A DNA stretch of 28,430 nt from an uncultured Blautia sp. (GTDB taxonomy: Bacteria > Bacillota > Clostridia > Lachnospirales > Lachnospiraceae): contig CALCDJ010000032.1 in the NCBI GenBank assembly GCA_937900135.1, positions 1 to 28,430 of the forward strand, given 5' to 3'. Of this stretch, positions 23,633 to 28,430 are shown piece by piece. The notes beneath the pieces were generated by a model. The model saw only the letters and a program-made list of their open reading frames with translations. It searched no databases and was not told the origin of the DNA. The stretch's first letter is position 1. Every line of letters begins with the position of its first letter. Made by a program: the position numbers and the translations under genes.

Positions 23633-26215
23633 ATGTATACATTTCATGTAAATGGAAAAGAAGTAAAAACACAAAAAAAACAATCTCTGCTGCGTTTCCT
23701 TCGTGACGAACTTCATCTGACTTCCGTCAAGGACGGATGCAGTGAGGGCGCCTGTGGAGCCTGCACCGTCATTATTGATGGGGAAACCTGCAAATCCTGC
23801 GTCCCCACCACAGACCGGCTGGAAGGAAAACAGATTATTACCGTAGAAGGTCTGACTGACTGGGAATCTCAGGTATTTACCTATGCATATGGAGAAGCGG
23901 GAGCTGTGCAGTGCGGTTTCTGTATTCCAGGTATGATCATGTGTACCAAAGCTCTGTTGGATAAGAATCTGGACCCTACAGAAGATGAGATCAAATATGC
24001 ATTGCGAAACAATTATTGCCGTTGTACCGGATATGTCAAGATCATTGCAGCAGTGAAGCTTGCGGCGCAGATCATGAAGGCGGGACAGATTCCTTTGGCA
24101 AGTGAAACGGACTGGAAAATGGGTTCCAGAGTTCATCGACTGGATGTGGAAGAAAAGGTCCTGGGTACAGGAAAATATCCAGACGACTTCTATATGGACG
24201 GTATGTGCTACGGATCTGCTCTTCGGAGCAAGTATCCAAGAGCAAGAGTTCTCTCCATTGATACTCAGGCGGCAAAAGAGCTTCCTGGTGTGGTTGCCGT
24301 ACTCACCGCAGAGGATATTCCGGGACAGAATAAGATCGGCCATATCAAGCATGACCAGTATACCCTGATCCCAGTGGGTGGACTGACCCATTATCTGGGA
24401 GATGCCATTGCGCTGGTGGCAGCGGAAGATATGGAAACTGTAGAAAAAGCCAAAAAGCTGATCAAAGTAGAATATGAGGTGCTTCCGGCCATCCACAATG
24501 TGGAAGAAGCAGCCGCACCGGATGCACCCCTGGTATTTGACGAGGAAACCTCCAATGTACAGGCATATAAACATGTAAACCGTGGAAATGCAGAAGAAGC
24601 CATTAAGAATTCTGCTCATGTGATCACACAGCATTTTGAAACCCCATGGACGGAACATGCCTTTTTGGAACCGGAATGTGCAGTGGCCTATATCGATGAA
24701 GATGAGGATGTGATGATCATATCCACAGACCAGTCTGCCTACTGTACTTATCACGAATGCAGTCTTCTTCTGGGAACCGATAAGGTGAAATGTGAAAATG
24801 GTCTTGTGGGCGGAGGATTTGGAGGAAAAGAAGATATGACTGTGCAGCATCATGCCGCACTGATTGCTTATTGTACCAGACGCCCGGTGAAAGTTCGTCT
24901 TAGCAGACCGGAATCTCTTCTGGTTCATCCAAAACGTCATCCATTCTTTATGGATTTTACCATTGGCTGTGACGAAAATGGAAAGATTATGGGAGTGAAG
25001 GCAAAAGTAACTGCTGATACAGGCGCCTTTGCTTCTTTAGGCGGTCCGGTGTTGGAGCGTGCCTGTACCCATGCGGCAGGTCCCTATGCTTACGAAAACT
25101 TTGAGATCGAAGGAACCGCTTATTATACCAACAATCCACCGGCGGGGGCTTTCCGTGGTTTCGGTGTGACCCAGACCTGTTTTGCCATGGAATCTCTTTT
25201 GAACCAGATGGCAGATGAAGTAGGAATTACACCTTGGGAGATCCGTTACCGCAATGCCATTCGTCCATGGCAGACTTTGCCAAACGGTCAGATTGTAGAC
25301 GATTCCACCGGACTTGTGGAGACTCTGGAAGCAGTAAAAGAGGAATACGACGAAGCCATGAAGGCAGGCAAACCAGTGGGAATTGCCTGTGCTATGAAGA
25401 ACTCCGGTGTCGGCGTGGGACTTCCTGACTGGGGACGTGTGAAGCTGATCGTGGAAGACGATGACAAGCTGCATATTTATTCTGGCGCATCCTGTATTGG
25501 TCAGGGACTTGGTACGGTTCTGGTACAGATGATCGTAAGTCACACGGATCTGGATCGGGATGAAATTGTCTACGAACGAAGCAATACCTGGATTGCTCCG
25601 GATTCCGGAACCACTTCCGGTTCCCGTCAGACACTGGTAACAGGAGAAGCCTGCCTGCGTGCCTGCAAAAAGCTCATGGAAGCAAAGGGTGAGGATAAGA
25701 GCTTAAAAGACCTTCGGGGACAGGAATTTTATGGGGAATACCTGGCTAAGACCGATCCTCTCGGAGCAGATGTACCAAACCCGGTTTCCCATGTTGCTTA
25801 TGGTTATGCCACGCAGATGTGTATTCTGGATCAAAAAACCGGAAAAATCGAAAAAATGGTGGCAGCTCATGATGTAGGCAAAGCTGTCAATCCATTGTCC
25901 TGCGAAGGCCAGATTGAGGGCGGAGTAGTCATGTCCATGGGATTTGCCCTGACAGAGCAGTATCCCATTGATGAAAACTGCAAACCCATCGAGAAATACG
26001 GTTCTCTGGGTCTGTTCCGTGCCCATCAGATTCCGGAGATCAAGGCGATCGTAGTCGATAAACCAGGTTTGAAGGTAGCAGGCGGCGCCATTGGAATTGG
26101 TGAGATCACTTCCATTCCTACAGCTCCTGCGATTTCCGACGCATATTATCGTTATGACGGAAAGCGCCGCACGAGTCTTCCGTTATCGGATACACCATAT
26201 GAAAGGAAGGGTTGA
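23633..26215 (+). CDS. Molybdenum hydroxylase, selenium-dependent xanthine dehydrogenase type, with fused [2Fe-2S] domain
   Basis: An 860-residue fusion. Residues 1-155 form the two-cluster [2Fe-2S] subunit: C36, C41, C44, C56 and C94, C97, C129, C131 (QCGFCIPGM, NYCRCTGY). Residues from about 165 are the molybdopterin subunit, with VGGGFGGKED near 391-400, AGAFRGFGVTQ, SGTTSGSRQT and GIGEITSIP with E824 as the catalytic glutamate. There is no FAD domain, unlike classical xanthine dehydrogenase, so electrons must leave through a partner protein. Selenium in this family is a labile cofactor, not selenocysteine, and no in-frame TGA is present. The chosen ATG (23633) follows AGAGGTGAG; the frame opens at 23609. 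With SsnA and YgfK it fits a purine or urate hydroxylase/dehydrogenase. Confidence 0.92.
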   Translation: MYTFHVNGKEVKTQKKQSLLRFLRDELHLTSVKDGCSEGACGACTVIIDGETCKSCVPTTDRLEGKQIITVEGLTDWESQVFTYAYGEAGAVQCGFCIPGMIMCTKALLDKNLDPTEDEIKYALRNNYCRCTGYVKIIAAVKLAAQIMKAGQIPLASETDWKMGSRVHRLDVEEKVLGTGKYPDDFYMDGMCYGSALRSKYPRARVLSIDTQAAKELPGVVAVLTAEDIPGQNKIGHIKHDQYTLIPVGGLTHYLGDAIALVAAEDMETVEKAKKLIKVEYEVLPAIHNVEEAAAPDAPLVFDEETSNVQAYKHVNRGNAEEAIKNSAHVITQHFETPWTEHAFLEPECAVAYIDEDEDVMIISTDQSAYCTYHECSLLLGTDKVKCENGLVGGGFGGKEDMTVQHHAALIAYCTRRPVKVRLSRPESLLVHPKRHPFFMDFTIGCDENGKIMGVKAKVTADTGAFASLGGPVLERACTHAAGPYAYENFEIEGTAYYTNNPPAGAFRGFGVTQTCFAMESLLNQMADEVGITPWEIRYRNAIRPWQTLPNGQIVDDSTGLVETLEAVKEEYDEAMKAGKPVGIACAMKNSGVGVGLPDWGRVKLIVEDDDKLHIYSGASCIGQGLGTVLVQMIVSHTDLDRDEIVYERSNTWIAPDSGTTSGSRQTLVTGEACLRACKKLMEAKGEDKSLKDLRGQEFYGEYLAKTDPLGADVPNPVSHVAYGYATQMCILDQKTGKIEKMVAAHDVGKAVNPLSCEGQIEGGVVMSMGFALTEQYPIDENCKPIEKYGSLGLFRAHQIPEIKAIVVDKPGLKVAGGAIGIGEITSIPTAPAISDAYYRYDGKRRTSLPLSDTPYERKG

Positions 26216-26218
26216 ACC

Positions 26219-26704
26219 ATGGCAGTAAAGAAAAAATTTCCCTATCGCGCAGCAGTAGTTGCCTGCAACGGCGGCTGCCGGGCAAGTGAAGACCCAGGGT
26301 GTAAATATGGGTGCATTGGCTGCGGAAAATGTGTAGAAGCCTGTAAGTTTGGCGCCATTGCCATCAATGAAATCGGAGTGGCAGAAATGGACGAACAGGC
26401 ATGTATTGCCTGTGGCAAATGTGCAAAAGTATGTCCTCAGGGTGTCATCCATGTTCATGAGGTTGCAAATTATATTGTAGTAAAATGTTCCAACAAGGAA
26501 AAGGGCAAGGCAGCCAGGGAAGTCTGCAAGGTAAGCTGTATTGGCTGTGGCCTTTGTGAGAAAAACTGTACCGCAGATGCCATCCATGTGATTGACAACT
26601 GCGCTGTGATCGACGAAGGTAAATGTTTAAGCTGCGGTATGTGCGCAGTAAAATGTCCGCGCCATGCCATTGTGGATTTGCGAGGAGTTTTGACAGAGAA
26701 ATAA
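26219..26704 (+). CDS. Soluble RnfB-like polyferredoxin
   Basis: A 161-residue protein with 22 cysteines. Four CxxCxxCxxxC motifs (from C32, C62, C107 and C136) predict four [4Fe-4S] clusters. Order and linkers match the C-terminal part of RnfB: ACNGGCRA, CKYGCIGCGKCVEACKFGAI, then CSNKEKGKAAREVC and a second ferredoxin pair. The membrane helix and N-terminal cluster domain of RnfB are absent, so it is a soluble stand-alone carrier. It begins three bases after the xanthine dehydrogenase stop and is the last gene before a terminator. The likely role is moving electrons between the FAD-less hydroxylase, YgfK and ferredoxin or an Rnf complex (inference). Confidence 0.85.
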   Translation: MAVKKKFPYRAAVVACNGGCRASEDPGCKYGCIGCGKCVEACKFGAIAINEIGVAEMDEQACIACGKCAKVCPQGVIHVHEVANYIVVKCSNKEKGKAAREVCKVSCIGCGLCEKNCTADAIHVIDNCAVIDEGKCLSCGMCAVKCPRHAIVDLRGVLTEK

Positions 26705-26718
26705 AATAGCGTATGTGA

Positions 26719-26763
26719 GGCAGGGTATGTTTCTGTAAAAGGAAAGGTACCCTGTCTTTTTTT
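26719..26763 (+). terminator. Terminator of the purine module
   Basis: GGCAGGGTA (26719-26727) pairs with TACCCTGTC (26748-26756), loop of 20 bases, then seven T (26757-26763). Confidence 0.88.
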
Positions 26764-26866
26764 CGGTAAAATAACGGTCATTTTTTCATGTTTCAGAGAC
26801 GGTATCTGATTGAAAAAGAAAAATATTATAAAATATAGGAGATACAGGGAAGCCAGTTTACAATCT

Positions 26867-26902
26867 TCTCTTCTTTTGTCTCTTTATAGACAAGAGAGGA
26901 GG
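26867..26902 (+). promoter_or_regulatory. Hairpin that sequesters the holin ribosome-binding site
   Basis: The pyrimidine strand 26867-26881 pairs with 26888-26902 in 15 consecutive pairs (12 Watson-Crick, 3 G-U), loop CTTTAT. The 3' strand ends in AGGAGG, the core of the AGGAGGTGA ribosome site (26897-26905), so the site would be closed when the hairpin forms. This would delay or condition holin synthesis. The upstream gap 26764-26866 has A+T-rich -10-like stretches (26824-26834) but no convincing promoter. Confidence 0.6.
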
Positions 26903-26911
26903 TGACATAGA

Positions 26912-27330
26912 TTGAAGAACGGAGAAATAATCACGATTGGCCTGTTAGGAAGTACGATTGCTTCATTATTTGGCGGTTGGATAGTTTTTTGCAGACACTG
27001 GTTCTATTTATGGGAATTGACTGGTTTACCGGTGGGATTCTTCTTCCAGTAGTTTTTGGTAAAAGTCCAAAATCGTCAAATGGAGCTTTGGAAAGCCATG
27101 CGGGATGGAAAGGGCTGTGCAGGAAGGGGATGACGTTGTTCTATGTGTTGATTGCATCAAAATTAGACATGTTCATGGGGACCGAATATCTTCGTAATGC
27201 CGTTTGTATAGGATTTATTGCAAATGAAGCGCTGTCTATTTTGGAAAATGCAGGGCTGATGGGTTTACCTATGCCTGCACAGTTAAAAAAAGCAATTGCA
27301 TTATTAAAGGAAAGCGCAGAAAAAGAGTGA
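26912..27330 (+). pseudogene. Phage-type holin gene with an apparent -1 frameshift
   Basis: A holin of the TcdE/Cph1-like phage holin family, small and with about three helices. A perfect ribosome site (AGGAGGTGA) sits six bases before TTG 26912. That frame encodes MKNGEIITIGLLGSTI and reaches FGGW at codon 23, then drifts into a frame that stops after 23 more codons. The frame starting one base back continues DSFLQTLVLFMGIDWFTGG and on to 27330. Joined, they give FGGWDSFLQTL, the expected holin motif. One G appears to be missing at about 26979-26980. No slippery heptamer is visible, so mutation or sequence error is likelier than programmed shifting. The C-terminal part after the break is intact. 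Confidence 0.65.
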
Positions 27331-27346
27331 GATGGTATCTATGTTA

Positions 27347-27394
27347 GAATCTCCTGCAGAATCGTTCATAAAAAACTCATTCTGCAGGAGATTC
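27347..27394. repeat. Perfect 16-base inverted repeat after the holin gene
   Basis: GAATCTCCTGCAGAAT (27347-27362) and ATTCTGCAGGAGATTC (27379-27394) are exact reverse complements with a 16-base spacer. No T tract follows on either strand, so it is not a standard terminator. Confidence 0.85.
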
Positions 27395-27430
27395 GTGAAT
27401 GCAAAGAAATTTGAAATGTAAAAATTTTGT

Positions 27431-27469
27431 GGGCATGAAAAAAATAAAAATTTTTTTACATGCCCTTTT
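27431..27469 (+). terminator. Terminator between the convergent holin and endolysin genes
   Basis: GGGCATG (27431-27437) pairs with CATGCCC (27459-27465), extended inward by an A tract with a T tract, followed by TTTT. It serves the holin strand; it may also slow the opposing endolysin transcript. Confidence 0.75.
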
Positions 27470-27489
27470 GGTATGTTTTGAGAAGAAAA

Positions 27490-28356
27490 TTATTCAATTA
27501 ATTTCAGGAAAGTAACAGTATCACAGATACCGGTAACAGAAAGTTTGCTTTCAGTTTGGAATTTTTTTAAAGCAGTCAGGCATCCCTCTCCGAAGATACC
27601 GGGATATTCCACGCCATTTGGTTGAATGCCATGAAGGAGAAGGAGAATCTGACATGCGGTTACCATATACTGTATTTCACCATATGTTACATAATGGCTG
27701 CCCAGGGCTGCTTTGGTGGCAGGTCCCAGGATACCGTCTACCTTTAGGGCAGATCCGTAATCCAGATTCATAGCATTCTGCAGAACTTTGGTGCCAGCTT
27801 TTTTTGTAGCGGTATCTCTGATATTGGTAAGAGAAATAGAATCACTTATAAAAGCATTGATCGCACATTGGCCTTGCTGGATCAAGGTGTTGTCAGAAAC
27901 AGGTTCATTTTCTTCTATGTAACGAAGAATACAGTTCCATGGCCGATTGTAATAATTTCTAATACAGATTTCTTTTCCCGTTTGGTCGCCTGTTTGTCTA
28001 CCGGTGATCGTGCCATTTTCATTTATGCTGGCATGAACGATCTTTCCATTTCCAATGTACATGGCAGTGTGATAAGCGGTGTTTAATAAAACGTCCCCCC
28101 GCTTTAGTCCGGCGCCATTAGGTAAGGTAATACGAGAAGTGACATCCTGAAAACCACAGGCCAAAAATACAGATCTCATAGTTCTTGTATTGATTGCGCC
28201 ATTTGTTTTTACGGGTACGCCAACGGCTTCCCATGCACTGATGATAGCTGAAGAACAGTCGTAGTCCGGTCCCCAACGGTTTGACTGATCGTAACCATGT
28301 TTTGGCTCGGTGGCCAGGTGGATCATCCATTGTGTTGCTTTCTCAATCTTTCCCAT
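27490..28356 (-). CDS. Phage-type endolysin with peptidoglycan-binding repeats
   Basis: A 288-residue lysin. Residues 1-150 match the bacteriophage peptidoglycan hydrolase family (amidase_5, NlpC/P60-like): GPDYDCSSAIISAWEAVGVPV with nucleophile C34, KRGDVLLN, and HTAMYIGNGKIVHAS with H96. Residues about 185-288 hold two peptidoglycan-binding-like units (KVDGILGPATKAAL and YPGIFGEGCLTALKKFQ). There is no signal peptide, so release would need a holin. The ribosome site AGGAGG (28364-28369) lies inside the end of the upstream gene, whose stop is one base before this ATG. It converges on the holin gene, an unusual arrangement, since phage lysis genes normally run in tandem. Confidence 0.87.
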   Translation of the reverse strand: MGKIEKATQWMIHLATEPKHGYDQSNRWGPDYDCSSAIISAWEAVGVPVKTNGAINTRTMRSVFLACGFQDVTSRITLPNGAGLKRGDVLLNTAYHTAMYIGNGKIVHASINENGTITGRQTGDQTGKEICIRNYYNRPWNCILRYIEENEPVSDNTLIQQGQCAINAFISDSISLTNIRDTATKKAGTKVLQNAMNLDYGSALKVDGILGPATKAALGSHYVTYGEIQYMVTACQILLLLHGIQPNGVEYPGIFGEGCLTALKKFQTESKLSVTGICDTVTFLKLIE

Positions 28357-28357
28357 T

Positions 28358-28430
28358 TCAAAACCTCCTATTTTTCATATAATCTCTCGGAATCTTTAAC
28401 CCCCTAAAATCAAGGCTTTCAGATTCCTTT
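28358..28430 (-). CDS. 3' end of an unidentified gene (partial), second copy
   Basis: An open frame enters from the right edge on the minus strand and ends with TGA at 28358-28360. The visible end reads KESESLDFRGLKIPRDY, then MKNRRF. It matches the frame at 1-65 over about 53 bases with five differences, after which the two diverge. The extra tail encodes the ribosome site of the endolysin gene, so the two genes are translationally coupled. The family is not recognised. Confidence 0.5.
   Translation of the reverse strand, partial: KESESLDFRGLKIPRDYMKNRRF

Noticed and set aside
23450..24940. A 496-codon open frame on the minus strand opposite xanthine dehydrogenase
   Set aside because: The plus strand encodes the complete [2Fe-2S] and molybdenum motifs; the antisense frame has no recognisable domain.
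23633..26215. Selenocysteine in the xanthine dehydrogenase-type protein
   Set aside because: No in-frame TGA occurs; in this family selenium is a labile cofactor of the molybdenum centre.
26912..26982. Programmed -1 frameshifting in the holin gene
   Set aside because: No X-XXY-YYZ slippery heptamer is present at the junction (GGCGGTTGGATA), so a mutation or sequence error is more likely, though not excluded.
26977..27330. Holin starting at TTG 26977 as an intact gene
   Set aside because: This start lacks a ribosome site and would drop the N-terminal helix; the strong site and the N-terminal residues lie in the other frame from 26912.

Overview
The window looks like chromosomal DNA of a gut Firmicute of the Lachnospiraceae type (Blautia / Ruminococcus gnavus / Dorea neighbourhood). 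This is inferred from moderate G+C, strong AGGAGG ribosome sites, extended -10 promoters (TGnTATAAT), anaerobic iron-sulfur metabolism and the family content; species cannot be fixed by eye. Nearly all genes are on the + strand.

Layout. (1) 1-1520: the 3' end of an unidentified gene, a CcdA/DsbD-like membrane protein, an Rrf2-family regulator with an IscR-like Cys/His set, and a 34-codon ORF that overlaps a terminator-like hairpin. (2) 1645-5181: a full-length pyruvate:ferredoxin oxidoreductase whose promoter carries a palindrome over the -10 box, followed by a strong terminator. (3) 5543-15248: six genes for decorating a cell-envelope polymer: YfhO-like GT-C protein, AlgI/PatA-like MBOAT acyltransferase, SGNH/DltD-like partner, second YfhO-like protein, CsbB-like polyprenyl-phosphate glycosyltransferase, and GtrA/GtcA-like flippase. 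Together they supply glycosyl donor synthesis, flipping, transfer outside the membrane and O-acylation. (4) 15378-18716: nucleotide-loop assembly of cobalamin (cobT, cobU, cobS, a short CobU-like paralogue, cobC), then a small broken-looking frame. (5) 19075-26704: a purine/urate catabolism module (ssnA, ygfK, a molybdenum hydroxylase of the selenium-dependent xanthine dehydrogenase type with fused [2Fe-2S] domain but no FAD domain, and a soluble RnfB-like polyferredoxin). (6) 26867-28430: a phage-derived lysis pair, a holin gene (+) with an apparent -1 frameshift and a hairpin covering its ribosome site, convergent with an endolysin (-).

The two window ends carry inverted copies (about 53 bp, about 90% identical) of the same coding 3' end, one upstream of the ccdA-like gene and one upstream of the endolysin. 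This suggests a multicopy gene at both borders, and possibly a contig bounded by repeats. No rRNA, tRNA, CRISPR array or intact insertion sequence was seen.

The points most worth following up are the combined glycosylation/acylation cassette, the hairpin and frameshift in the holin, the leader ORF/terminator before PFOR, the solo RnfB-like electron carrier in the xanthine dehydrogenase module, and the repeated gene ends at the borders.
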